Of a DNA stretch of 8,260 nt, positions 1-7,601 are shown piece after piece (the stretch's first letter is position 1; every line of letters starts with the position of its first letter). The position numbers and the translations under genes were made by a program. Origin of the DNA: an uncultured Clostridium sp. (lineage in GTDB: Bacteria > Bacillota > Clostridia > Lachnospirales > Lachnospiraceae); assembly GCA_937902905.1 (NCBI GenBank), contig CALELW010000020.1:1-8260 (forward strand). Direction: 5' to 3'. The notes beneath the pieces are model-generated. The model searched no databases and was not told where the DNA came from. It saw nothing but the letters and a program-made list of their open reading frames with translations.

Positions 1-3000
1 GCCTTGTTAAAGAAACTTTCCGGCGAAATTAAAATTGAATTTGAAGTAACTCGTATGGAGCCGCTTTTCAAAGATGAAGCCGATTACAATGAATTTATCG
101 AAGAGCATAATGTACACAGTGTAAAGAAGGGAGACATCTCCACTTACGAAGGAAATGTATTTCTTGGCGTGGATGCCGGTTCGACAACAACAAAAGTAGC
201 TCTTGTCGGCGAAGACGGTTCTCTTCTGTACTCGTTCTATGATAATAATAACGGAAGCCCGCTGAAAACAACAATTAAAGCAATTAAGGAAATTTATGAA
301 CTGCTTCCGGAAAGTGCCACAATTGTGCGCTCTTGTTCAACCGGATACGGCGAAGCACTGATTCAATCCGCTTTGATGTTAGATGAAGGCGAAGTTGAAA
401 CCGTTTCCCATTATTACGCTGCTTCTTTCTTTGACCCGGATGTTGATTGTATTCTGGACATCGGCGGTCAGGATATGAAATGTATTAAAATCAAAAATCA
501 CTCCGTAGACCAGGTACAGTTAAATGAAGCCTGTTCTTCCGGCTGTGGTTCTTTTATCGAGACGTTTGCACGCTCGTTAAATTATGAAGTAAAAGATTTT
601 GCAAAACTGGCTCTGTTTGCCGAAAATCCAATTGATTTGGGTTCCCGTTGTACCGTGTTTATGAACTCCAAAGTAAAACAGGCACAAAAAGAGGGAGCTA
701 CGGTCGCAGACATTTCTGCCGGACTTGCAATTTCCGTTATTAAAAATGCCCTGTTAAAGGTTATTAAATTAACAGACCCGAAAGACCTCGGTAAAAACGT
801 AGTCGTTCAGGGTGGTACTTTCTATAACGATGCGGTATTACGAAGTTTTGAGCGTGTTTCCGGATGTCAGGCAATCCGCCCTGATATTGCCGGTATCATG
901 GGGGCTTTTGGTGCCGCACTGATTGCCCGTGAGCATTACGAAGAGGGCGAAACTTCTTCCATGCTCTCTTTACAGGACATTATCGAATTAAAATTTGAGA
1001 GTTCCATGACAAGATGTAAGGGATGTACCAATCATTGTCTCCTTACAATCAACCGCTTTACCGGCGGTCGTCAGTTTGTATCCGGCAACCGGTGCGAACG
1101 TGGTCTTGGCAAAGAAAAGACAAACCGTGACGTTCCAAATCTTTACGCCTATAAAAACAAGCGTCTTTTTGACCACTATAAACCATTATCTGCGGATAAA
1201 GCATATCGTGGCAAGGTCGGAATTCCACGCGTGTTAAATATGTATGAGAATTATCCATACTGGTTTACTTTCTTTACGGAACTTGGCTACGAAGTTGTTC
1301 TTTCACCGGCTTCCAACCGAAACATTTACTCACTCGGTATTGAATCGATTCCAAGCGAATCGGAATGTTACCCGGCAAAGTTAGCTCATGGACATATCTC
1401 ATGGCTGTTAAAGCAGGGCGTATCATACATTTTCTACCCTTGTGTTCCTTATGAGCGCAAAGAATTTGATGAGGCGGGCAACCACTACAACTGCCCGATT
1501 GTCACTTCTTATGGAGAAAATATTAAAAATAATGTAGAAGAACTGGCAGATGAATCAATTACCTACCAGAATCCATTTGTCTCCTTTGAAAGCGATAAGA
1601 TTCTTGCCGATGAGTTAGTGCGCTATCTCGGCAAAGAAAATAACATCGATGCCGGCGAGATTCGCAAGGCCGCCCACAAGGCATACGAAGAATTGCAAAA
1701 AACAAGAAATGATATCCGCTTAGAAGGCGAACGCGTATTAAAATGGATGGCAGACAACAACAAACGTGGTATCGTGTTAGCCGGTCGTCCTTACCATATT
1801 GACCCGGAAATCAACCACGGTATTCCGGAATTGATTACATCTTACGATATTGCAGTATTATCCGAGGACAGTATTTCCCATTTAGGAAAAGTTGACCGTC
1901 CAACGATTGCGATGGACCAGTGGATGTATCATTCCAGACTTTATGCCGCCGCCAGTTTTGTACGCACCCAGAACAATCTGGATATGATCCAGCTTAACTC
2001 CTTTGGATGTGGACTTGACGCAGTAACAACCGACCAGGTCAATGATATTTTGACAAGTTCCAATAAAATTTGTACGGTTCTTAAAATTGACGAGGTCAAT
2101 AACTTAGGCGCCGCAAGAATTCGTATCCGTTCGCTTATTTCCGCCGTGAAAGACCGCGAACGTAAGGGAATTAAGTCCTCCCCTCAAAATTCAGCCTATA
2201 AACGAGTTGAATTTACAAAGGAAATGCGTAAGAATTACACCATTTTGGCACCACAGATGTCACCAATTCATTTCGACATTTTAATGCCGGCTCTTGCCGC
2301 CTGTGGTTATAATCTTGTTCAACTTCCTACCGGTGTAGGCGAACTGGATTACGGCTTAAAATATGTAAATAATGATGCATGCTATCCATCTCTTCTTGTA
2401 GTCGGACAGTTTATGAAAGCATTGTTATCCGGCGAGTATGATTTAAATAAAACAGCTTTAATCATTACCCAGACCGGTGGCGGATGCCGTGCAACGAACT
2501 ATATCGGCTTTATCCGCCGTGCCCTGAAAAAAGCAGGCATGGAACAAATTCCTGTTATTTCGTTAAGTGCCGGTGTGGAAACAAACTCTGGCTTTGACAT
2601 CAATTACCGATTGTTAAAAGCCGCTATTCACAGCTTAATCTACGGTGATTTGTTTATGCGTGTCGTATACCGTACCCGCCCTTACGAGAAGGTACCGGGT
2701 TCCGTAAACGCTCTTCATGACAAATGGAAAAAAGTGTGTATTGAAGCCGTAAAAAAGCCAAAACAGTCGGAACTTAAGAAAAACATCAAGCAAATCGTGA
2801 AAGAATTTGATGAAATAGAATTAGATGAAACAAAGAAAAAACCACGTGTTGGAATCGTTGGTGAAATTTTAGTTAAATATCTCCCGGCAGCCAACAATCA
2901 TGTTGTTGAACTCTTGGAGGCTGAAGGTGCTGAAGCAGTCTGTCCGGATATGCTGGACTTCTTTATGTACAGTGCTTACGACAGCGAATTTAAAGCCGAC

Positions 3001-3429
3001 CATCTTGGCTTTAAGAAAACCAGTAAGTGGCTTGGAAATGCTGCTATCTGGCTGTTAAATCAGTTCCGCAAGCCATACTGCAAAGCACTTGCTGAGAGTA
3101 AACGTTTTGAGGCACCACCTGAGATTCACGTACTGGCTAAATATGCAGAGCCTTTCGTATCAACCGGTAACCAGACCGGTGAAGGATGGTTCCTCACAGG
3201 CGAAATGATTGAATTGATTCACAGTAACGTGCCAAACATCGTTTGTACCCAGCCATTTGGCTGTCTGCCAAACCATGTCGTTGGTAAAGGTGTTATCAAG
3301 CAAATACGAAAAGCATTCCCAGACGCCAACATCGTAGCCGTTGACTATGACCCCGGCGCCAGCGAAGTAAACCAGTTAAATCGTATCAAACTGATGTTAG
3401 CAACAGCAAATGAAAATTTAACCAAATAA
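1..3429 (+). CDS. Acyl-CoA dehydratase activase-like fusion protein (BcrAD/BadFG family), 5' truncated
   Basis: The frame is open from base 1, so the start lies outside the window; the TTG at 4 is probably internal. Residues here count from that TTG (1141 visible). Residues about 53-308 form an ASKHA ATPase domain like the activators of 2-hydroxyacyl-CoA dehydratases: GVDAGSTTTK at 55-64, LDIGGQD at 151-157, and NEACSSGCG and SRCTVF, whose Cys177 and Cys216 match the ligands of the [4Fe-4S] cluster shared by the activator dimer. A Cys-rich segment follows (Cys338, 341, 345, 364). Next come a DUF2229-like region (about 404-640) and a C-terminal region (about 744-1120) resembling the dehydratase-subunit-like half of these fusions, with conserved Cys at 793, 828, 1081 and 1087. 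Family members are usually around 1400 residues with a second ASKHA domain at the N-terminus, so roughly one domain is probably missing here. Known activators use ATP to drive one-electron transfer to a dehydratase; the substrate and partner of this fusion are unknown. It probably acts in the cytoplasm. The family call is firm, the function is not. Confidence 0.9.
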   Translation, partial: ALLKKLSGEIKIEFEVTRMEPLFKDEADYNEFIEEHNVHSVKKGDISTYEGNVFLGVDAGSTTTKVALVGEDGSLLYSFYDNNNGSPLKTTIKAIKEIYELLPESATIVRSCSTGYGEALIQSALMLDEGEVETVSHYYAASFFDPDVDCILDIGGQDMKCIKIKNHSVDQVQLNEACSSGCGSFIETFARSLNYEVKDFAKLALFAENPIDLGSRCTVFMNSKVKQAQKEGATVADISAGLAISVIKNALLKVIKLTDPKDLGKNVVVQGGTFYNDAVLRSFERVSGCQAIRPDIAGIMGAFGAALIAREHYEEGETSSMLSLQDIIELKFESSMTRCKGCTNHCLLTINRFTGGRQFVSGNRCERGLGKEKTNRDVPNLYAYKNKRLFDHYKPLSADKAYRGKVGIPRVLNMYENYPYWFTFFTELGYEVVLSPASNRNIYSLGIESIPSESECYPAKLAHGHISWLLKQGVSYIFYPCVPYERKEFDEAGNHYNCPIVTSYGENIKNNVEELADESITYQNPFVSFESDKILADELVRYLGKENNIDAGEIRKAAHKAYEELQKTRNDIRLEGERVLKWMADNNKRGIVLAGRPYHIDPEINHGIPELITSYDIAVLSEDSISHLGKVDRPTIAMDQWMYHSRLYAAASFVRTQNNLDMIQLNSFGCGLDAVTTDQVNDILTSSNKICTVLKIDEVNNLGAARIRIRSLISAVKDRERKGIKSSPQNSAYKRVEFTKEMRKNYTILAPQMSPIHFDILMPALAACGYNLVQLPTGVGELDYGLKYVNNDACYPSLLVVGQFMKALLSGEYDLNKTALIITQTGGGCRATNYIGFIRRALKKAGMEQIPVISLSAGVETNSGFDINYRLLKAAIHSLIYGDLFMRVVYRTRPYEKVPGSVNALHDKWKKVCIEAVKKPKQSELKKNIKQIVKEFDEIELDETKKKPRVGIVGEILVKYLPAANNHVVELLEAEGAEAVCPDMLDFFMYSAYDSEFKADHLGFKKTSKWLGNAAIWLLNQFRKPYCKALAESKRFEAPPEIHVLAKYAEPFVSTGNQTGEGWFLTGEMIELIHSNVPNIVCTQPFGCLPNHVVGKGVIKQIRKAFPDANIVAVDYDPGASEVNQLNRIKLMLATANENLTK

Positions 3430-3444
3430 AAAGAATTACAATTT

Positions 3445-3475
3445 AGGAGTCAGCCCTTTGGCTGGCTCCTTTTTT
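3445..3475 (+). terminator. Rho-independent terminator of the activase gene
   Basis: An 11-bp stem pairs 3445-3455 with 3460-3470, with one T-G wobble at 3450/3465 and a four-base CTTT loop. It runs directly into a T-tract to 3475. It begins 15 bases after the TAA stop at 3427-3429, the expected place for the end of the + transcript. Confidence 0.9.
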
Positions 3476-3482
3476 ATTAGTC

Positions 3483-3515
3483 AAAAATAAGGAGTCTGTC
3501 TTAGCAAACTCCTTA
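3483..3515 (-). terminator. Rho-independent terminator of the surface protein gene
   Basis: Read on the minus strand, an 8-bp perfect stem (TAAGGAGT pairing with ACTCCTTA, 3508-3515 with 3488-3495) encloses a 12-base loop and is followed by five T (3487-3483). It lies 47 bases past the stop of the minus-strand gene. Together with the opposing terminator at 3445-3470 it insulates two convergent genes. The stem also pairs on the + strand, but there it lacks a clean T-tract. Confidence 0.8.
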
Positions 3516-3562
3516 CTTTGTTTTGAATCATTTTGTAGATTCTTTTTTATTTACTTCTTATC

Positions 3563-5191
3563 TTAATTCATTTTCTTTCTAAATACAATCACTCCGAAAA
3601 TTGCTAATACAGACAATCCCATAACAATCATTGGGAACAAAAGATTTGTTGTATCTCCTGTCTCCGGTGCGGAATCAGACAACGGTACATCTTCATCCAG
3701 CAAAGTAGTTGTTTTCTTACTTGTTGCAGATGCTTTTGGTGTATCCGGATCTGTCAGCTCTTTACTTGCTTTCGGTGTATCTTCATCAAAATCAAACAAG
3801 TTTGGAGTAGCTGTTGGTGTAACTTCCGGTGTCGGTGTTGCATCACCATCCGGAGTAGCCGTTGGTGTAACTTCCGGTGTCGGTGTTGCATCGTCACTTG
3901 GAGTAGCCGTTGGTGTAACCTCTGGTGTTGCTGTAGGTGTTACTTCCGGTGTAGCTGTTGGCGTTGCCGTTGGTGTTGCTGTCGGAGTAACTGTTGGCGT
4001 TGCCGTTGGTGTCGGTGTTGCCGTAACTTTCGGTGTTGGTGTTGCTGTCACTTTTGGTGTTGGTGTTGCTGTCACTTTTGGTGTTGGTGTCGCCGTTACT
4101 TTTGGTGTCGGTGTCGCCGTTACCTTCGGTGTCGGTGTTGCTGTCACTTTCGGTGTTGGTGTCGCTGTCACTTTTGGTGTTGGTGTCGCCGTTACCTTTG
4201 GTGTTGGTGTCGCCGTTACTTTCGGTGTTGGTGTTGCCGTCACTTTTGGTGTTGGTGTCGCCGTTACTTTCGGTGTTGGTGTCGCTGTCGCCGTCGGTGT
4301 CGCGGTTGGTGTTGCTGTCACTTTTGGCGTTGGTGTCACTTTCGGAACTTTCTTAGAAATCATGTGCCATTCGCCAGAATTGCTAACAACTGTATCACAT
4401 ACCAGCCATCCTTCAGATGTCGTACTCAAATTAACAAATGCTTTTGGTGCAATGACCGTAGCTCTCATTCCATCTGAGTTCAAATTCAAATTTGTCACAT
4501 AAGGCATATTCCATACAACAGACTCTGCCATTTCCTCATGCGTTTTGCTTCCATTCTTAACCGTAACCTTATATTCCGGAATACGAACGGCATCTTTTAA
4601 CGATACATTAAATACTAAGGACTGATTTGCCTTCAATGTAACTTTAATACCACCATTCTGAATTTTTCCTGCTGCGATATTTTCAACCATAGCATCGGCA
4701 TCTACATAAACAACTTCTTTGTCAATTCCGGTAACATCTACCTGGTAATTATTCATATCCTTAACATGTTTTGGTGTAGTCATATCTGTTTTTTTCACAA
4801 CAGATTCGGCATAGTTTGAAACAGATGCAAGCATTGATTTAACTTCATCTTTCACACTTTCCTTTATCACTACATAAGGTGTCCCACGGAATTTCGTCTC
4901 TCCTACAACTTCCCCAATCCGAATCTCTCCAGAAGCATTTGCTTTGCTCTCGGAAATCGTGTTTCCGTTCCAATGACCATTCCCCTGATACTTACCTACG
5001 GCAAAGTTTGTCTCCATATCCGCTGTCTGATTCAGATAATTACAAACAATTCCGTACTCAATGCAATCTCCCAAAAAAGGCTGATTATTTGACGCAAATG
5101 AAATTCCGCCAATTACCCCGATTGCAATTGCGATTGACGCCACAGCAACTGCTGCTTTTGCCCAAAAGCTTCGCTTCAATCTTTTCATCAT
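3563..5191 (-). CDS. Secreted, sortase-anchored Thr/Pro-repeat surface protein, choice-of-anchor A-like
   Basis: A 542-residue cell-surface protein. A signal peptide is clear: basic MMKRLKR, a hydrophobic stretch at about 12-30, and a likely cut after Ala33 (S-F-A). Residues about 38-280 form a globular domain. Its early METNFAVG segment and its late pattern of VVWNMP, VIAPKAFV and GEWH recall choice-of-anchor A adhesin domains; this match is from memory of the family and is moderate. Cys43, Cys50 and Cys265 are the only mature cysteines. Residues 283-463 are a Thr/Pro-rich stalk with eleven exact KVTATPTP units (308-395) and EVTPTATP-based units (416-463). An acidic linker follows, then APETG at 508-512, a hydrophobic segment at 517-537 and RKKMN, the layout of an LPXTG-like sorting signal. 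GGAGG (5200-5196) lies 4 bases before the first ATG and 7 before the second, so translation may begin at residue 2. The gene has its own promoter and terminator. An adhesin or surface-contact role is inferred; the ligand is unknown. Confidence 0.85.
   Translation of the reverse strand: MMKRLKRSFWAKAAVAVASIAIAIGVIGGISFASNNQPFLGDCIEYGIVCNYLNQTADMETNFAVGKYQGNGHWNGNTISESKANASGEIRIGEVVGETKFRGTPYVVIKESVKDEVKSMLASVSNYAESVVKKTDMTTPKHVKDMNNYQVDVTGIDKEVVYVDADAMVENIAAGKIQNGGIKVTLKANQSLVFNVSLKDAVRIPEYKVTVKNGSKTHEEMAESVVWNMPYVTNLNLNSDGMRATVIAPKAFVNLSTTSEGWLVCDTVVSNSGEWHMISKKVPKVTPTPKVTATPTATPTATATPTPKVTATPTPKVTATPTPKVTATPTPKVTATPTPKVTATPTPKVTATPTPKVTATPTPKVTATPTPKVTATPTPKVTATPTPKVTATPTPTATPTVTPTATPTATPTATPEVTPTATPEVTPTATPSDDATPTPEVTPTATPDGDATPTPEVTPTATPNLFDFDEDTPKASKELTDPDTPKASATSKKTTTLLDEDVPLSDSAPETGDTTNLLFPMIVMGLSVLAIFGVIVFRKKMN
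3803..3946 (-). repeat. Imperfect 48-bp repeats coding EVTPTATP-based 16-residue units
   Basis: On the coding strand EVTPTATP (24 bp) occurs four times: residues 416-423, 424-431, 440-447 and 456-463. The last three copies are separated by SDDATPTP and DGDATPTP, giving a 16-residue (48-bp) period. The Asp pairs add negative charge to this membrane-proximal half of the stalk, whereas the distal half carries Lys in every unit. Confidence 0.85.
4007..4270 (-). repeat. Eleven tandem 24-bp units coding KVTATPTP
   Basis: This block is exactly 264 bp, eleven in-frame units with no amino-acid change between them (residues 308-395). Units differ at third codon positions: the Lys-Val codons appear on the + strand as cacttt, tacttt and taccttc variants, and the Pro and Ala codons also vary. 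Related but degenerate units flank it on both sides, giving a Thr/Pro-rich span at 3803-4345. Confidence 0.95.
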
Positions 5192-5195
5192 ATTT

Positions 5196-5200
5196 CCTCC
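5196..5200 (-). promoter_or_regulatory. Ribosome binding site of the surface protein gene
   Basis: GGAGG read on the minus strand is followed by AAAT and then ATGATG. Spacing is 4 bases to the ATG at 5191-5189 and 7 bases to the ATG at 5188-5186. The longer spacing is more usual, so residue 2 is a credible true start. The difference is one Met and does not affect the signal peptide. Confidence 0.8.
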
Positions 5201-5259
5201 AGTCTTTTAAAATATTTTGCTCTAGAGCCTATAGATAAGCCCTATTTTATATATACATT

Positions 5260-5289
5260 AGTATATCATATGCTACCTATATTCATCAA
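5260..5289 (-). promoter_or_regulatory. Sigma-A type promoter with extended -10 for the surface protein gene
   Basis: On the minus strand, TTGATG (5289-5284) is followed by an 18-base spacer and TATACT (5265-5260). A TG dinucleotide at 5268-5267 sits one base upstream, making an extended -10 element. Transcription would start near 5252, giving a leader of about 60 bases before the ribosome binding site. A 10-bp palindrome, TACAATTGTA, lies upstream at 5309-5318. Confidence 0.6.
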
Positions 5290-5362
5290 GAAGTTTTTTT
5301 CTTTTTTTTACAATTGTACACATAATTTTTAATTTTGCATTTTCACAAATGGAAAACTAGGA

Positions 5363-5387
5363 TGTCCAGGCTATTTACACCTGGACA
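5363..5387 (-). terminator. Inverted repeat downstream of ung, possible weak terminator
   Basis: TGTCCAGG (5363-5370) and CCTGGACA (5380-5387) form a perfect 8-bp stem with a 9-base loop. It lies about 80 bases past the ung stop and about 75 bases upstream of the -35 of the next gene. Read on the minus strand, the bases after the stem are TCCTAGTTTTCC, so the T-tract is short and displaced. It could end the hisH-hisF-ung transcript or be a protein-binding site; the sequence does not decide. Confidence 0.45.
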
Positions 5388-5467
5388 AAAATCAATTTTT
5401 CTTTCAATATCATAAAAACCATAAGAACTTATTACATTATATGAAGTATGGCTTATCAAGTTATAAT

Positions 5468-6157
5468 TTATTCAAAACTTTTTTCTATCTCAGGAATCTC
5501 CCACTGAATTGGAGTTTCTCCATTCTTTACCAAAAAATCATTTGTCTGGCTAAAGGGTTTGCTGCCAAAGAATCCTCGGTATGCCGACAAAGGACTTGGG
5601 TGAGGTGCTTTAAGCACAAGATGTTTCGGATTTGTCAGCATTTTCGCCTTTTCCTGCGCCGGTTTTCCCCATAAAATAAATACAATCGGTCTATCCTGTG
5701 TATTTAATTTAGCAATTGCCGCATCCGTAAACTCTTCCCAGCCGACACCACGGTGCGACATCGGCTTGTGTGCCTGAACCGTGAGTACCGTATTCAAAAG
5801 CAGAACACCTTGTTTCGCCCACGAAGTCAGGCAACCATGGCTTGGAATTTTACACCCCAAATCATCATGCAGCTCTTTATAAATGTTTTCAAGGGATGGC
5901 GGAATTGCCACCTGTGGTTTCACCGAAAAACAAAGTCCATGCGCCTGCCCTTCATTATGGTAAGGGTCCTGCCCTAAAATCACAACTTTAACCTTCTCAA
6001 GCGGTGTGAGATGAAAGGCTGTAAAAATCTCATCTGCCTTTGGATACACAACCGTCTCACTATATTGTTTCCGGATAAAAAAGAATAATTTTCTATAATA
6101 TTCTTTAGAAAATTCTTCGTGTAACGCACGCTCCCACTCACCTGTCAAAGCACTCAT
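5468..6157 (-). CDS. ung: Uracil-DNA glycosylase, family 1
   Basis: Removes uracil from DNA, arising from cytosine deamination or dUTP incorporation, as the first step of base excision repair. The 229-residue length is normal for the family. The water-activating motif GQDPYH is at 62-67 with the catalytic Asp64. Phe77 in LCFSV and Asn122 in LLLNT are the uracil-pocket residues. HPSPLS at 186-191 carries His186 and the DNA-inserting Leu190. GFFGSKPFSQTN (195-206) is the usual family 1 C-terminal signature. All key residues are present, so it should be active. The ATG is preceded by GAGGGAGG at 5 bases spacing. It starts 15 bases after the hisF stop, and its ribosome binding site lies in that gap, so it is very likely the last gene of the hisH-hisF-ung transcript. 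Confidence 0.97.
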   Translation of the reverse strand: MSALTGEWERALHEEFSKEYYRKLFFFIRKQYSETVVYPKADEIFTAFHLTPLEKVKVVILGQDPYHNEGQAHGLCFSVKPQVAIPPSLENIYKELHDDLGCKIPSHGCLTSWAKQGVLLLNTVLTVQAHKPMSHRGVGWEEFTDAAIAKLNTQDRPIVFILWGKPAQEKAKMLTNPKHLVLKAPHPSPLSAYRGFFGSKPFSQTNDFLVKNGETPIQWEIPEIEKSFE

Positions 6158-6172
6158 AACAGCCTCCCTCTT

Positions 6173-6934
6173 TTATAACCGTACACTAATCCCCCGCTCC
6201 TGCAGGTATTTTTTCAATTCAACAATTTCAAGTTCTTTAAAGTGAAACAGCGAAGCCGCCAAAACCGCATCTGCTTTTCCCTCCGTGAGAGCATCATAAA
6301 AATGCTCTTTTGTTCCGGCACCGCCGGATGCAATAACCGGAATTGAAACATTTTCAGAGACCGTCCGTGTCAGTTCGATATCATAGCCGTCTTTTGTTCC
6401 ATCGCAGTCCATACTGGTCAAGAGAATTTCGCCGGCACCTAAACGCTCTGCTTCCATTGCCCATTCCACAGCATCTTTTCCCATGTCCACACGGCCGCCA
6501 TTTTTGTAAATTGTCCATCCACTGCCGTCTGCCCGTCTCTTTGCATCAATCGCAACGACCACACACTGGCTTCCAAATTTATCCGCAGCATCCGATACAA
6601 GTGTCGGATTTAAAATTGCTGCCGAATTCACCGCAACTTTATCCGCACCCTCGCGCAAAATCATACGAAAATCCTCAATCGTACGGATTCCGCCGCCTAC
6701 TGTAAATGGAATAAACACAGTTTCTGCCACTTTACGAACCATGTTCGCCTTAATCTCTCTTGCATCACTCGATGCCGTAATATCTAAAAAAACCAACTCG
6801 TCTGCCCCTGCTTTTCCATAAGCAGCCCCAACCGAAACCGGGTCTCCGGCATCAATTAGATTAACAAAATTAACTCCCTTTACCACTCTTCCCTCATTTA
6901 CATCCAAACATGGAATTACTCTTTTCGTAAACAC
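6173..6934 (-). CDS. hisF: Imidazole glycerol phosphate synthase, cyclase subunit HisF
   Basis: Cyclase half of IGP synthase: it takes ammonia from HisH and converts PRFAR to imidazole glycerol phosphate and AICAR, linking histidine and purine synthesis in the cytoplasm. The protein is a full-length 253-residue (beta-alpha)8 barrel. The catalytic acids are Asp11 (in IPCLDV) and Asp130 (in VVVAIDAK). Phosphate-binding loops are visible as TVGGGIRT (78-85) and ASGGAG (202-207). The start codon is GTG (6934-6932), supported by AGGAGG at 6947-6942 with 7 bases spacing and by the conserved MFTKRVIPCLDV opening. It follows hisH after 27 bases, matching production of the two subunits together. Confidence 0.97.
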   Translation of the reverse strand: MFTKRVIPCLDVNEGRVVKGVNFVNLIDAGDPVSVGAAYGKAGADELVFLDITASSDAREIKANMVRKVAETVFIPFTVGGGIRTIEDFRMILREGADKVAVNSAAILNPTLVSDAADKFGSQCVVVAIDAKRRADGSGWTIYKNGGRVDMGKDAVEWAMEAERLGAGEILLTSMDCDGTKDGYDIELTRTVSENVSIPVIASGGAGTKEHFYDALTEGKADAVLAASLFHFKELEIVELKKYLQERGISVRL

Positions 6935-6961
6935 CGAAATTCCTCCTATCTTCGTCTTATT

Positions 6962-7570
6962 CTAAATGGAAACAAAATTTTTCAAAATCTCCAGTCCAAC
7001 ATCTCCGCTCTTCTCTGGATGAAACTGGGCTGCAAAAATATTGTCATGTTCCACCGCCGCATGTACCGGAACAATATAATCGGTTGTTGCCGCTACATCT
7101 TCCATATGCTTCGCTTTTAAATAATACGAATGGACAAAATACACATATGTGTCCTCCGGAATTCCTTTTAACAGTTTTGAATTCGGATTAATTTTCAAAG
7201 AGTTCCATCCCATATGCGGAATTTTATATCCCTCTTTCTCCGGGAATCTTACGATTTCACCCGGAAGTAGTGAAAGTCCTTTTACATCGTGTTCGGATTC
7301 ATCACTCCGCTCAAAAAACAACTGTAGTCCGAGACAAATGCCCATAATCGGCGTACCTGATGCCGCCACATCCTGCAGCACTTTTGTCAGTTCATAGCGG
7401 TTCATCTTTTCCATCGCATCTTCAAATGCACCAACCCCCGGCACAATTACATGATCTGCTTTCTTAATTTCTTTCACATCTCTTGTAATTACCGGATATT
7501 CCCCAATATATTGTAACGCCTTCTCAACACTTTTAATATTACCTGCATCATAATCTACAATTGCTACCAT
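6962..7570 (-). CDS. hisH: Imidazole glycerol phosphate synthase, glutaminase subunit HisH
   Basis: Class I glutamine amidotransferase that hydrolyses glutamine and channels ammonia to HisF. The catalytic triad is complete: Cys79 in MGICLGLQL, and His184 and Glu186 in QFHPEKSG. The oxyanion-region motif PGVGAF is at 44-49, and the HisH-typical PHMGWN is at 118-123. Length (202 residues) and the opening VAIVDYDAGN are normal. The ATG at 7570-7568 is preceded by GAGGTGAT with 8 bases spacing. The order hisH-hisF is common, but the other his genes (hisG, D, B, A, I/E) are not in this window: the gene upstream is unrelated and the one after hisF is ung. Confidence 0.97.
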   Translation of the reverse strand: MVAIVDYDAGNIKSVEKALQYIGEYPVITRDVKEIKKADHVIVPGVGAFEDAMEKMNRYELTKVLQDVAASGTPIMGICLGLQLFFERSDESEHDVKGLSLLPGEIVRFPEKEGYKIPHMGWNSLKINPNSKLLKGIPEDTYVYFVHSYYLKAKHMEDVAATTDYIVPVHAAVEHDNIFAAQFHPEKSGDVGLEILKNFVSI

Positions 7571-7601
7571 CGTTTTGTATCACCTCTGTCATTGTATTAG
7601 A

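Noticed and set aside
4..6. TTG as the start codon of the activase gene
   Set aside because: Only three bases precede it, the frame is open to the edge, and the family normally has another ATPase domain before this region. The gene is therefore treated as truncated by the window.
3525..3542. Small hairpin GAATC/GATTC followed by a T-run on the + strand
   Set aside because: Only five pairs with an eight-base loop, all of them A/T-rich. A much stronger terminator lies upstream at 3445-3475, so this may be chance.
4007..4270. Regular short repeats that could suggest a CRISPR array
   Set aside because: The 24-bp units are directly adjacent, without spacers, and are in frame within a clear coding sequence.
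4033..4356. Open frame of 107 codons on the + strand, rich in Leu, Val and Ser
   Set aside because: It is the antisense of the Thr/Pro repeat block, kept open by the repeat's codon composition. It has no ribosome binding site and no natural protein character.
7591..7596. TACAAT as a -10 element for hisH (minus strand)
   Set aside because: The bases at the -35 distance fall in the hairpin loop and read GGTTTT, far from TTGACA. Support is too weak for a promoter call.
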